64,000 nucleotides of DNA from assembly GCF_000722545.1 (NCBI RefSeq), contig NZ_JNVM01000006.1, positions 124,001-188,000 on the forward strand, written 5' to 3'. A model generated the notes under the pieces. The model saw nothing but the letters and a program-made list of their open reading frames with translations, was not told where the DNA came from and did not search any database. The stretch is from Paenibacillus tyrphae. GTDB taxonomy: Bacteria > Bacillota > Bacilli > Paenibacillales > NBRC-103111. Each line of letters opens with the position of its first letter. Position 1 is the first letter of the stretch. A program made the translations under genes and the position numbers. Below are positions 10,901 through 19,457 of the stretch, in pieces.

Positions 10901-13135
10901 GCTCGTTGCCCACGTCACCGCACTTCCGTGAAGTCCTGCCGACGGCAGCGTCAAATCCGCCGTCACGGCGCTCGTATCGCCGAGCGACAGCGCTTCGGCA
11001 TCCCGTGTGGCCGCTTCGGCATCGCCGTTCGAAGCCGGAACGACGGTCGCGAGGAAAGACGTCTGCGCAGTGCCGCCTTTATTGTCGTAGACGCTCACCG
11101 TGACGGTCGCGCTGCCGACGGAAATCGGGGCAACTGTAAGCTCGGAGCCGTTGACGGATGCTTGAACAACGGCTTCGGAAGAAGATGACGCTTGATACGT
11201 CAGCGCATCGCCGTCCGGGTCCGTGAAGGTCGAAGCCAACGAGATTATCCGGCTTCCGCCCGCAAGCGTCAGCGTCAGATCGTCCAGCGCCTTCGCTAGC
11301 ACAGGCGCGCGATTGGCCTGCGGCTCAAGCGGCTGCTTGGACAGCGAGGCTTTGGCCGATTCGTTGCCGCTCGTATCGAAGGCCGAAAGCTCGAAGAGGT
11401 ACGGTTTGCCATACGTCAGTCCCGTTACGGTGTACGTCGTAGCCGTCACGGAAGCGGTATGCATTTTAACCCCGTCCCGATAGATGTAATAGCCTTTCAA
11501 ATCCGTTTCCGTATTGGCTTTCCAGCCCAGCTCCACCGCACCGATCAATGCCGTAGCGCGAAAATCGCTCGGCTTGGCCGGAGCCGTCTGGTCGGACGAA
11601 TCCCCGGAGCTCGAATCGGAAGAAGAACTGCCCGAACCGGAAGACCCGGAACTCCCGCTTCCTCCGCCATTGATCGTGCCGATATTGGAGCTGTTGATGT
11701 TTTTGCCGGCAACGACGACCGTTACGTCTTTGCCCAGCTCGAGATGCTTCGGCGCCTTTTCGAGCGAGGCTCCGTTCACGTTGACGACCGCGTTCTCGAT
11801 CGTACCGCTGCCGCTAACGGCTACCGGAGCATTAATCGTCAGGCGCTTGACTGCCGCCGGTCCGTCGATACGCACGGCGTCACGCCCCGCTCCCGGCTCG
11901 ACCGTCAACCGGTCGACGGTACCGCCGCGAAGCTCCAGCTTCGTATTGGGGCCGATGCTCAGTTCGCTTACCGCGCCTTCGCTCACGACGATCGTCGTAA
12001 CGGCGCCGACGATACGAGTCGATACGCGCGTCGAGGAGCCTTTTTCCAATTCGACCGATACACCGGCGGCAAGCACCTGCACGTCTCCGAATTGGCCGGC
12101 CAGCTTAATTGCCGATCCGGCTGGCGTCGGCGTATCCACGATCACTTGACCGAATGCTTTCCCCGCTGCTTTGCCCGTCCGGTCTTCCAGCTTGCCGCCG
12201 GATTTCAGGCGCACCTCGCCCATCTCGGTGCCGCCGCCCGCCACCAGCCGGACATTGCCGCCCTTCTTGTCCACGACGACCGTTCCCAAGGAAGAATCGT
12301 CGATGAGAACGCTGTTCGGACCGCCGCCCTTGATCAGCGTCGTCCCTTTTACGTTGACATGCTTGAGCGACACGTTTCCTTCGCCGACGCCTTGCGTCAG
12401 CACGAGGTCCCCGGCAATCGTCATGTTCTCCAGCTTCACGTCGGGAGAAGATACGATCACCGAGCCGTCCGCCGCTTCCCGGTACGTCCCCGCTTGATCA
12501 TAGCGAGCCAGCTTGTCCGAAATGTGCTTGGCGCGATCCAACGTAACGACAGCTTCCGCACGGGTGATCGGACGATCCGGCATGTAGCTTCCGTCGGGAT
12601 AGCCGTTCATGTACCCTTGAGAGACTACGGCTTCAATCGCCGCCTTGCTCCAAGACGGAATCGTCCCCGCGTCTTTAAACTTGGCGATGGCTGAATTTTG
12701 TGCCGAAGCTTTCGCCTGAAATAGCCCCTGCAGCACGACAGCCGCTTCCTGGCGGGTAATCGGTACGTTCGGCCGCATGGTGCCGTCCTCGTATCCGCTC
12801 ACATACCCTGCTGAACGGGCTTTTGCGAACTCGTCAAAATGCCAGTCTCCCGCCTTTACATCGCTGAAGTCGACGGACACCTTATCCTTCAGACGGAAAA
12901 CGCGGTTGACCAGAGCCACAAACTCTGCGCGAGTGATGCTGGCATCAGGACGAAACGTGCCGTCCGGATAGCCTTCGCTTAAATCGAGATCCTGCCAATT
13001 GGCGATTTCTTTCTTCGCCCAATGACCGGCTGCATCCGCCGCCGCCCGCGCTGTTTCCGGACCCGGCAGTGCCGTCGAAACTGGAAAAGCAAGCGATGCG
13101 ACCAAGACCCACCTTGCTGCTTTCTTGAACAGCAT
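7934..13135 (-). CDS. Giant SLH-anchored surface protein with Ig-like domains
   Basis: About 1730 residues. The start is set at the ATG at 13135 because AGGAGG (13142-13147) lies six bases before it; a longer reading frame upstream lacks this spacing. Order of parts: signal peptide; three SLH domains (GYPDGTFRPDASITRAEF, GYEDGTMRPNVPITRQE, GYPDGSYMPDRPITRAE); the repetitive beta module also found in the neighbour at 1820-6490; a Ser/Gly linker; an fn3 domain; a cadherin-like unit; about four bacterial Ig-like units of the TWATSNAALVSAAGKVTRP type; two units of the VTWNPAAADTSVAGTF type; an OB-fold-like stretch; and a C-terminal sandwich resembling carbohydrate-binding modules (starting NLLANGGFE). 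The likely role is an extended cell-surface adhesin or polysaccharide-binding scaffold. No enzyme domain is visible. Confidence 0.85.
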   Translation of the reverse strand: MLFKKAARWVLVASLAFPVSTALPGPETARAAADAAGHWAKKEIANWQDLDLSEGYPDGTFRPDASITRAEFVALVNRVFRLKDKVSVDFSDVKAGDWHFDEFAKARSAGYVSGYEDGTMRPNVPITRQEAAVVLQGLFQAKASAQNSAIAKFKDAGTIPSWSKAAIEAVVSQGYMNGYPDGSYMPDRPITRAEAVVTLDRAKHISDKLARYDQAGTYREAADGSVIVSSPDVKLENMTIAGDLVLTQGVGEGNVSLKHVNVKGTTLIKGGGPNSVLIDDSSLGTVVVDKKGGNVRLVAGGGTEMGEVRLKSGGKLEDRTGKAAGKAFGQVIVDTPTPAGSAIKLAGQFGDVQVLAAGVSVELEKGSSTRVSTRIVGAVTTIVVSEGAVSELSIGPNTKLELRGGTVDRLTVEPGAGRDAVRIDGPAAVKRLTINAPVAVSGSGTIENAVVNVNGASLEKAPKHLELGKDVTVVVAGKNINSSNIGTINGGGSGSSGSSGSGSSSSDSSSGDSSDQTAPAKPSDFRATALIGAVELGWKANTETDLKGYYIYRDGVKMHTASVTATTYTVTGLTYGKPYLFELSAFDTSGNESAKASLSKQPLEPQANRAPVLAKALDDLTLTLAGGSRIISLASTFTDPDGDALTYQASSSSEAVVQASVNGSELTVAPISVGSATVTVSVYDNKGGTAQTSFLATVVPASNGDAEAATRDAEALSLGDTSAVTADLTLPSAGLHGSAVTWATSNAALVSAAGKVTRPAAGMPDGQVVLTATVRKGAAQQTKTFNVTVKALSSGALTDAEAVSKAKEALALTYNGYDSSLALPANGAEDTTVVWSLKDAAQAGVIDPGTGKVMRSGLTKDVNVVLIATIRRGDVQSTKEFTLTVKMLQVKPAVNSVTASDAIVTGTAEPGAAEMIRTGPKTLGTAQADAVTGEFAVAIAPQPEGTVLEVLSSQAVGAAYVLVTEAGAMTDAQAVAAAKNALTDAVILNGNPDVNQVTTALKLPGAGLNGTSIAWISDNEAIVTAGGTVKRPVMGENDASVKLTATISRGNATDTKTFQLLVKAQTKPLQIESIAPVQAAVDKNAAYALPAQVTANMSDGTTQQVNVTWNPAAADTSVAGTFLFEGTVSGYAGKAALTLTVRDMSAALTVSAALALATGSSATVEGYIVDADANPGFSGYGILLADAPGSDKANTIIVKFKKADRDGVFSRAQAAGKKIRIAGIITDNAYMSQKGFADTYASLEFVDGGAPQQAQLSYSVSVFKEAAADDGSIDNSVPLTVTLANDTFTGAAGEEFVAAGKLQIGSLPAGLAVSAVRTSATQLTVQVNGKASAHRAADSISNLTFTFANTAFAGGDASKVNGAVKNNLTVTFIEIQSIDPIAAAAARGTAYSLPAQVQAKMSDGSTKPVNVVWNPAAADTSVSGTYIFEGAVSGYAPKVQLTLTVSNSDTTAPDAFAVNEPTSADDGVNGNGKSSVTITWTDSASSDVDHYEIVAKTGSAPTVADTVYGQTRIARGVQTATFAWNAGENVYVGVVAVDGAGNKTLSLNGAKPNVTTAADGGSGTVNLLANGGFESVNGTLGSSDTFTNWTNKLAFNNAGTNVKKDTAVKVSGTGSLKWRTNQNTPNKLYLVADAFPMNPQKQYRVTLQAKLSNDTGATHKFVVGFGSNSDTENYSAKTQYKDFTAEVKAEWTTLQWTFNGLQSTNQFFMYFARPTGSGASAQINIDDIVIEEL

Positions 13136-13252
13136 AACCATCCTCCTGCTAAAAAAATTGGAAATGTTTATGACCAAAATAGTCATACTGTCCTAGCTTA
13201 GCAAAGTTTTGTTAAGGGACGATATAGCATGATATGAAGATTTTGTTAATTA

Positions 13253-14701
13253 TCAGGTCTTGGGACTCATCCGTTCCACGCCCTGCCTGAGCTGCTCTTC
13301 GGACAAATGCGGAAAATTGAAGTACGCTCCGTACCTTACCCCCGTTTCCGTCTCGACCCGCGCTTCCGACCAACGGACGCCGTGGGCCTCGCAGGCTGCC
13401 CGGTAGTCCAAGTATTCGCTTTCCGTCCCCAGCCACCAGCCGAAAATATGAAGTCCCGCGTCGCTTTCGACAAACCGGAACCGGTCCGACAATTCGCTCG
13501 TGAGTATTTGCATGAACAAGGCAAACTTGCGGCTGTAGATCCGCTTCATCCGCCGCAGATGCCGCTCGTACTCCCCGGAAGCCATAAAAGCGGCCAGCGC
13601 CTTTTGCTCCAGCAGGTTGGCCGGGTGCGGCTCGTACAGCGCCTGGGCGCGGACGAACGGCTGCACGAGCGAAGACGGCAGCACCGCGTAGCCGATGCGG
13701 ACGTCGGGAAGCAGCGTCTTGGTGAAGCTGCCGACATAGACGACGCGCTCCTCGCGGTCGAGCGTCTTGAGCGGCTCCAGGCTTTTGCCGCGGTGGCGGA
13801 ACTCGCTGTCGTAATCGTCTTCGACGATGACGGCTTCGCACTCGTACGCCCACCGCAGCAGCGCCTGCCGCCGCTCCAGGCTCAGCACCGCCCCCGTCGG
13901 AAACTGCCGCGTCGGCGTCACGAACAGCGCCCGCGCCTCCCAGTCCGCGGGCACGATCCCCTGTGCATCGACCTCCGCGTCGATGCACTGTCCTCCGGCG
14001 GCCCGGATCGCCCGGCGGATGCCCGCGTAGCCCGGCGTCTCGGCGACAGCCGGCTCGCCCGGTTCGACCAGCAGCTGCGCGAGCAGCGCAAGCGCCTGCA
14101 TCGAGCCGGCCGTGACGGCGATATGCTCGGCCTCTACGGCGATGCCGCGGGCACGACGCAGATAGCGGGCGATGCCTTCGCGCAGCGGCCCGTAGCCTTG
14201 CGGCGGGCACTCCCCCCGGTCCGCGCCGGAGGCGGTCAGCTCGCGCACCGCGGCGTACAGGCAGCGGTTCCACGCCTCGCGGGGAAAAGCGTCGAGGTCC
14301 GGCGCGAAGCAGTCGAAATCGACGTCCATCCGCGGCACCATGCGGCCGCGGGGCGAGGTCGATTCAAGCCGCTCCCCCCAAGCCGACAAGCGGTAAGACG
14401 CCTCCGGACGGGCCGCGTCCGGGTCGCCTTGCCCCTCCTTGCGAAAAGCGACGTAGGTGCCACTTCCGGGCCGGCACTGTAAATAGCCCTCGGAGGCCAG
14501 CATCTCGTACACCTGGTTGACCGTCCCGCGCGAGAGCCCGTACAGTCCAGCCAGCTCCCGGGTAGACGGAAGCCGCAGCCCGTAGGCGAGAACCCCTCCG
14601 GTTACCCCGTCGTGCAGCGCATGGTAGAGCGCCAAAAGCTTCGTCGGGTATCTCTCGAGATATGCGTGATAAGCGATATGGAAGTGCATTTCGGATATCA
14701 T
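13253..14701 (-). CDS. MocR/PdxR-family regulator (GntR HTH plus aminotransferase domain)
   Basis: A 482-residue protein with an N-terminal winged helix of the GntR type (about 15-88: LRLPSTRELAGLYGLSRGTVNQVYEML, then EGYLQCRPGSGTYV). A fold-type-I aminotransferase domain follows, with the PLP lysine in GSFTKTLLPDVRIGY (about residue 327). MocR proteins bind PLP or its adducts and usually regulate an adjacent divergent operon in vitamin B6, GABA or cell-wall metabolism. Here the divergent side is the injection-system island, but a second copy of its promoter element sits at 49781-49825 upstream of a GNAT/PNPOx-like pair. An ATG at 14689 is better spaced from AAAGGA than the annotated ATG, which almost touches the site. 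Confidence 0.88.
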   Translation of the reverse strand: MISEMHFHIAYHAYLERYPTKLLALYHALHDGVTGGVLAYGLRLPSTRELAGLYGLSRGTVNQVYEMLASEGYLQCRPGSGTYVAFRKEGQGDPDAARPEASYRLSAWGERLESTSPRGRMVPRMDVDFDCFAPDLDAFPREAWNRCLYAAVRELTASGADRGECPPQGYGPLREGIARYLRRARGIAVEAEHIAVTAGSMQALALLAQLLVEPGEPAVAETPGYAGIRRAIRAAGGQCIDAEVDAQGIVPADWEARALFVTPTRQFPTGAVLSLERRQALLRWAYECEAVIVEDDYDSEFRHRGKSLEPLKTLDREERVVYVGSFTKTLLPDVRIGYAVLPSSLVQPFVRAQALYEPHPANLLEQKALAAFMASGEYERHLRRMKRIYSRKFALFMQILTSELSDRFRFVESDAGLHIFGWWLGTESEYLDYRAACEAHGVRWSEARVETETGVRYGAYFNFPHLSEEQLRQGVERMSPKT

Positions 14702-14733
14702 CCTTTCAAGCCGAAAAGTTCGTTTCCTGTAAG

Positions 14734-14778
14734 TGGTCCAATAAAAAAAGTCTAAATTGATGACTTTCCATTGTCAAT
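14734..14778 (-). promoter_or_regulatory. MocR-gene promoter and putative MocR operator, copy A
   Basis: On the minus strand TTGACA (14772-14777) and TAGACT (14749-14754) are separated by 17 bases and face the MocR gene. The whole 45-bp block (14734-14778) matches 49781-49825 at 34 of 45 positions in the same orientation with no gaps. Conservation covers TGGTC-AATAAAAAA, the internal AATTG and ATTGTCAAT. I infer that this is an autoregulatory MocR site. Confidence 0.6.
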
Positions 14779-14783
14779 GTAAC

Positions 14784-14819
14784 AAAAAAAAGAAACGGCC
14801 GGGCTCCTATGCCCGCCGT
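14784..14819 (-). terminator. Intrinsic terminator of the cyclase-homologue operon
   Basis: A GC-rich stem (ACGGC-CGGGC at 14795-14804 with GCCCG-CCGT at 14811-14819, one bulge) is followed on the minus strand by TTTCTTTTTTT. It lies about 65 bases after the stop at 14885. Confidence 0.8.
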
Positions 14820-14884
14820 CTCTTAACTGCATCCCCCCGCCTTTCAGTTGTCTCAATCTATAAACCCGAATCCCGCCTATTCGA

Positions 14885-17641
14885 TCAGCTTAGAGTCAGC
14901 GTACCGTCCCAATCGGCAGGCGCCCCGTTCTGGAAGTAGTCGTCGCACAGATAAAAATACAGCCGGGCCGCTTGATCCCAGCGGTTGCGTCTGATGATCT
15001 GCAGGAAAGCCTCGCGGGCATCGTAAAATCGTCCGTTCTGATACCATTCGACGGCCGCTTCAAAAGCGGCCCGGGTCTCCTCCTTCAACTTCCGTACCTC
15101 GGCCCGGTCCCCCTCATAAACATCGTAGAGCCGGACCGCGCGATCCTCGCCGTAAGGAAGCACCCGCCCGAGCGAGCGGATGGAAAATTCCGCGGGATTC
15201 GCAAGCTGCTTGTAAAATGCCTCCGTGATCAGGACGGACACCCCGAGCTTGTCGGTCAGGGCTTCGAGCTGCTCCGTCCGGTTCACATGCTCGGAAATGA
15301 CCCCTCCCTCCATCCGCTTTTCCTCCCCGATGACCCCTAGCATAACCGGGCCGTGATGAATGGCGATTCCCATATCGATCGGCGCTTTGCCGGCGCTTGT
15401 CCGCTCGTCGTTATATTGTTCGAGCACCTTCCTCATCTCCGTCGCCGCTTTCAAAGCCCGATCGGCTTGCGACGGAAACAACGCCAGAAAACCGGCTCCC
15501 AAATATTTGCTGACGAAGCCGTCCTGATGGCGGATGACCGGACCGAATCTTTTCAAATAAGCGTTAATAAGGTTGAAATTTTGCTCCGGCGTCAAATCGC
15601 GTGAAAACCGGTAAAAGTCCCGCATATTCGCAACCAGAATGCTCATCTCCCGCTGCACCTGATCGCCCAGATGCACGTCCACAATGCTCTCTTTGCCGAT
15701 AAACTTCAAAAACTGCTGCGGGACAAAACGGTAGTAAGCCTCGCTGAAGCTGGTGATTTCAGCGATGTAATTCCGGATATGGACCGCCATCATATTGAAG
15801 CGGTCTCCCAAGTCCGCAAGCTCGTCCCGCGAACGGATATCGACGGCCGCCTCCCATTTCCCGCCCGCAATTTCGTTGACGCTGGCACGCAATCGGCGGA
15901 TGGAGATCGAGATCGACAAGGCGATGGCGCTGAATAAAAGCAAAATAACCAGCGTAATCAACCCCATATTGCGGATGATGACCAGCTTTAAGTCCTGATT
16001 GTGCTCTCTGAGGCCATTCGCATCCTTGCCCGTTTCATAAACCCCGACCATTTTCCCGGAGGAGTTATACACGGGACTGAGCGCATAAATCCAATACCCT
16101 CTGGAGTCGTCCGTCGAGCCGGTAACCGCCTTCCCCGTCTCGATGACCTGCCGGTAATCCGGCGTCAGCTCCATCGGCCGGAACATCGGCACGCTGCTGT
16201 CATCATCCATGACGATAAACAGCTCTCCATTCTCCAGCTTGTATAAGGTCGTATACTGCCCCTCGCGTTTGCCGCCCAAGGACCCGTACAGGGCCGATAG
16301 GCTGCTGCGAATCGTGCGGTAATCGCCGTTCATGTAATCCAGCGGAGAGTTCAGCTTCTCCAATTCGTCGCCTTTGACGAAATAATTGCTTCCGGCGGCA
16401 ACGAGCAGGAAGTTATTTTCCACCTCATGCTCCAGCTTCTCCGACACTCTCTGGTAAACCGCCTCCGACAACCAGAGCATGGAAGCGACGACAATCGGCA
16501 CAAAGGCGATCAGGAATTTGAGCATCAGCGGCACCTTCCGGTTCAGCAAATGAACATAAACGAACCGGTGCAGCCAAATGACCAGCGCCAGCTCCACCAG
16601 TGCCAGAAACCAGAATAAGTACCCCAGGGCCGTATCTCTTGCCGTATAGGCAAAGGATGAAAAAGATTCCGCAATCGCCCCGTCCCGGTCCCTCTTCACG
16701 AACTGGTTCTCGGTCACGGCAAAAATGCCGCCGTTGGGCGATGCATAGACGTGCAGCAGCGTTCCCAGCTTGCCATAACCGGCTTTGTCAAAAAGCGTCT
16801 GATTCAGCAGCGATTCGACGATATATGGCTCCTGCGGATCAAGCCGGCTGATATCGTTCAACTGCTCGTTGATAAACACAAGACGGTGCTGCGCATCGCC
16901 CCGCAAGGACAAGGCAATGTCGCGGGCCGTTCTGTCCATTCCCGACAGCGGATACACTAAGCGGGAGTCTCCATTCGGAAGAACCTGGAATATCCGGTCT
17001 TTTTTCGTCGAGTAAAATCGGCCCTCCGGACTTACGCCCGCCGCATCGGCCGGTAATTCGCCGGTTGGAAGTGTCGTACGGAACACTTCCTCGCCGGTAC
17101 CGCCGTTCAGAGGCAGCGCATGCAGAATGATGGAATTGCCGTCCAGGATGTAGTAGTACAGGCGGTTGTCCTGCACCGTCAACGACCGGATCTTCCCGAC
17201 GCGGAGCATTGATTCGGTAGAGGTGTCGTAGCGGTATTCGGCCAATGTGCTCACGTCGCTTCCGGACGCGCTGATTTTGACGATATTCTCCCCGGTCACG
17301 TACAGGCCGTACGGATCGAGCCGCGTTTTCAGCACATAGACGCTGCCTTCGTCGTCGGCCGCCAAGCCGTTATATTGATTCATTCCGCCCGATGCATCCT
17401 TGCTTACCGAGTGGGTGTACAAAATGCTGCCGTCCTTATCCGTCTTAATAATCGTGCGTTTGGATTTGCCGATGAAATACAAACGGTCCGCTGAATCCGC
17501 GGTCACCTTGAATATGCCTTCGAACGCCAAGGAGCGGTCCCAGGGAAGAAGAGCGACGCCTTGCCCCGCCGTGCGGTACAGCCCCCAGCCCGTCAATACA
17601 ATGGCTGCGGCAAGCAGTAAAAGGAATAATTTTTTGTTCAT
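14885..17641 (-). CDS. Membrane receptor with degenerate class III cyclase domain
   Basis: A 918-residue protein. A signal anchor (4-22) is followed by a beta-propeller-like sensor region (about 35-325), two membrane helices (about 338-357 and 371-390), an extracellular cache-like segment (about 395-550), another membrane helix (about 554-580), HAMP (about 580-630), a class III nucleotide cyclase homology domain (about 660-845) and a C-terminal helical TPR-like part (850-905). Key catalytic positions are changed. The first metal aspartate is N672 (LVANMRDF instead of the usual ADIRGF pattern), the second is A716 (KYLGAGFLALF), and the transition-state arginine position is Q791, although N787 is kept. 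Catalysis is therefore unlikely; a signalling or scaffold pseudoenzyme is more likely. It is the last gene of an operon with the coiled-coil and TolC-like genes. Confidence 0.8.
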   Translation of the reverse strand: MNKKLFLLLLAAAIVLTGWGLYRTAGQGVALLPWDRSLAFEGIFKVTADSADRLYFIGKSKRTIIKTDKDGSILYTHSVSKDASGGMNQYNGLAADDEGSVYVLKTRLDPYGLYVTGENIVKISASGSDVSTLAEYRYDTSTESMLRVGKIRSLTVQDNRLYYYILDGNSIILHALPLNGGTGEEVFRTTLPTGELPADAAGVSPEGRFYSTKKDRIFQVLPNGDSRLVYPLSGMDRTARDIALSLRGDAQHRLVFINEQLNDISRLDPQEPYIVESLLNQTLFDKAGYGKLGTLLHVYASPNGGIFAVTENQFVKRDRDGAIAESFSSFAYTARDTALGYLFWFLALVELALVIWLHRFVYVHLLNRKVPLMLKFLIAFVPIVVASMLWLSEAVYQRVSEKLEHEVENNFLLVAAGSNYFVKGDELEKLNSPLDYMNGDYRTIRSSLSALYGSLGGKREGQYTTLYKLENGELFIVMDDDSSVPMFRPMELTPDYRQVIETGKAVTGSTDDSRGYWIYALSPVYNSSGKMVGVYETGKDANGLREHNQDLKLVIIRNMGLITLVILLLFSAIALSISISIRRLRASVNEIAGGKWEAAVDIRSRDELADLGDRFNMMAVHIRNYIAEITSFSEAYYRFVPQQFLKFIGKESIVDVHLGDQVQREMSILVANMRDFYRFSRDLTPEQNFNLINAYLKRFGPVIRHQDGFVSKYLGAGFLALFPSQADRALKAATEMRKVLEQYNDERTSAGKAPIDMGIAIHHGPVMLGVIGEEKRMEGGVISEHVNRTEQLEALTDKLGVSVLITEAFYKQLANPAEFSIRSLGRVLPYGEDRAVRLYDVYEGDRAEVRKLKEETRAAFEAAVEWYQNGRFYDAREAFLQIIRRNRWDQAARLYFYLCDDYFQNGAPADWDGTLTLS

Positions 17642-17658
17642 CCGCTATGGTTTCTCCC

Positions 17659-19455
17659 CTATTCGTCGAAGCCGTCGATCCGAATGGCCGCAGACGGCTC
17701 ATGCCAAGTCACGCCAAGCCCCAGACCTTCGGCCACAAATCGCAGAGGAACCATCGTTCTTCCTTCGACGAGCCGGGGAGGGGAGTCAAGCGTGACGGGC
17801 GTTCCGTTAAGATAAGCTTCCGGACGGTCCACTCGGCAGAACAGAACCGCTCCGGCTTTACTGATCGTGACGGTCCGATCTTCATCGTTCCAGACCACGA
17901 GCGCGCCGAACGCCTCGGATACGGGACGGATATGGATATAGGCGGCCCCGTCGATCCGTACGGGCGGCATCTCGAACTTCAGGGACACGGTATCCGTCAA
18001 CAGGTTTTCAACCGGCAGAGGGACGACTTGCCCGGCCGACGCTGTGCCAATCTGCTCCGCCAACTGTTCCAGCGCCTTGTATTCGTCCGCGGTATACAGG
18101 CTTTTCTCCAAAGCCTTCAGCTCGGTTATCAGCTCCGAAGCGACCTTACCCGCCGCTTCTCCCGTGACGGATTCGATGAGATTCAATTGAAGAAACAGCT
18201 CCCGTTTCTTCGCGCCAGTCAACTGCTTCCGCAGCTTCGTCAGCGCCGCTTCCAGCTCCTGCTGTGCTGTCCCGCTCTGGCCGCTCGCGGCGGTCTCCAG
18301 TTTCACCATCGCTTCTTCCAACGACTCCCGCTTCTCCGCCAGTCCGCTGTCGATCGCTTTCCGCTGCACCTCCACGCCGGCCCATTGTGCCAGCAGCTTC
18401 GCTTCCATCGCCGTATCTCTAGCGGCCGACGCCTCGGCCAACTGCTTCGCCAGCGCAGCGGCCTGATTGGTCAGCTCCGCTGTCAGCAGAGCTTTAGCCT
18501 GCTGCTTCTCCGCCTCCAGGGCGGCTTGATTGGCCGCAGCCTGCGCCTGCAGCTCCGCGGTCAGCTGCGCATTGCCGGACTTCGCCGCCGCTCCGGCCAG
18601 TTGCTCCAGCTCCGCCTGTTTCGCCTTAAGCGCTTCAAGCGCGGCTGCTGCTGATGCGGCATCCTTAGGCTGCCCGAGGGGACCTGCGGCGGCCGTCGAA
18701 GCTTTCAGCTTCGCTTGCAGCTCCTCCGCGAGCTTCGTGTCGCCTGCCGCCTCCGCCTGCTTCAGCTGCGCCTCCAGCTTCTTCCGCTCCTCGCCGAGCG
18801 TGTCCCCCAGCGCGCTGGCTTTTGTCTGCAGGTCGGCCAGCGCCTCCATAGGATCGCCCATCCGCCCGAGCAGCTTTTGGGCTTCCTCCTGATTTCCTCC
18901 GGCCAGCGCCTCAAGAAAAGCTGCGCCCGCTTCGAGACGGTTCTGCTCCAGCGACTGCTGCGTCGCGGCGTTCGGCTTGTTGTCCTGAACGGCGGTCTGG
19001 CCGTCCTTCTGCAGCTTGTCCGCCTCCTTCTTCAACTGCTCGATCTGCTTGGCGAGCTCGTCTGCCGTCAGCAGGCTGTGTATTTGGCCTTGACCGTCGA
19101 TCCAAATCTCCAGCTTTAGCTGATCGATCAGAGCGGCCGGTACCGCCTTCTTCCCCTTCGGGTCGGCGATATCCCGGAATTCCGCGCTGCGGGACAAGTC
19201 GAACCAAGCCCCGTCCGCAAACTCCGACTTGTAATACGTCCCCTGTCCGGACGACTTCATCGTCGTCTTTGCGGCCGCGAAATTTTGCTTCGTCAGCGCA
19301 TCTTTATGGATGAGATACGTTCCGACGATCAGATACCCCGGCTTGTCCGCCGCTTCCGGCGGCAGCTTGGCGTCTGCCGGCAAAGCCCCTCCGGTCAGCG
19401 CGACCGCAAACGCGAACGCGGCTGCAAGCCATTTTGTGCCGTTTGGACCGTGCAT
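17659..19455 (-). CDS. Secreted coiled-coil stalk protein with copper-amine-oxidase-N-like domain
   Basis: A 598-residue exported protein. The signal peptide ends near ALPADA (about 28). A small beta region (30-115) is followed by about 350 residues of Ala/Glu/Lys/Leu/Gln-rich heptad-like sequence (about 120-470), which should form a long coiled coil. The last 110 residues contain VRIDGAAYIHIRPVSEAFG and EGRTMVPLRFVAEGLG, typical of the copper amine oxidase N-terminal-like domain found in Paenibacillus and clostridial wall proteins. Its AAGGGGAG site overlaps the end of the TolC-like gene and only 17 bases separate it from the cyclase homologue, so the three are co-translated. A stalk or spacer at the cell wall is the simplest reading; no enzyme activity is apparent. 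Confidence 0.72.
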   Translation of the reverse strand: MHGPNGTKWLAAAFAFAVALTGGALPADAKLPPEAADKPGYLIVGTYLIHKDALTKQNFAAAKTTMKSSGQGTYYKSEFADGAWFDLSRSAEFRDIADPKGKKAVPAALIDQLKLEIWIDGQGQIHSLLTADELAKQIEQLKKEADKLQKDGQTAVQDNKPNAATQQSLEQNRLEAGAAFLEALAGGNQEEAQKLLGRMGDPMEALADLQTKASALGDTLGEERKKLEAQLKQAEAAGDTKLAEELQAKLKASTAAAGPLGQPKDAASAAAALEALKAKQAELEQLAGAAAKSGNAQLTAELQAQAAANQAALEAEKQQAKALLTAELTNQAAALAKQLAEASAARDTAMEAKLLAQWAGVEVQRKAIDSGLAEKRESLEEAMVKLETAASGQSGTAQQELEAALTKLRKQLTGAKKRELFLQLNLIESVTGEAAGKVASELITELKALEKSLYTADEYKALEQLAEQIGTASAGQVVPLPVENLLTDTVSLKFEMPPVRIDGAAYIHIRPVSEAFGALVVWNDEDRTVTISKAGAVLFCRVDRPEAYLNGTPVTLDSPPRLVEGRTMVPLRFVAEGLGLGVTWHEPSAAIRIDGFDE

Positions 19456-19457
19456 GG

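Noticed and set aside
6791..12694. Long plus-strand frames opposite the SLH genes
   Set aside because: They are mirror frames of the minus-strand SLH genes; their protein sequence has no domain and is Arg-rich.
13212..14273. Arg/Ala/Gly-rich frame antiparallel or shifted within the MocR gene
   Set aside because: The composition is that of a shifted frame of GC-rich DNA; the MocR frame contains full domains.
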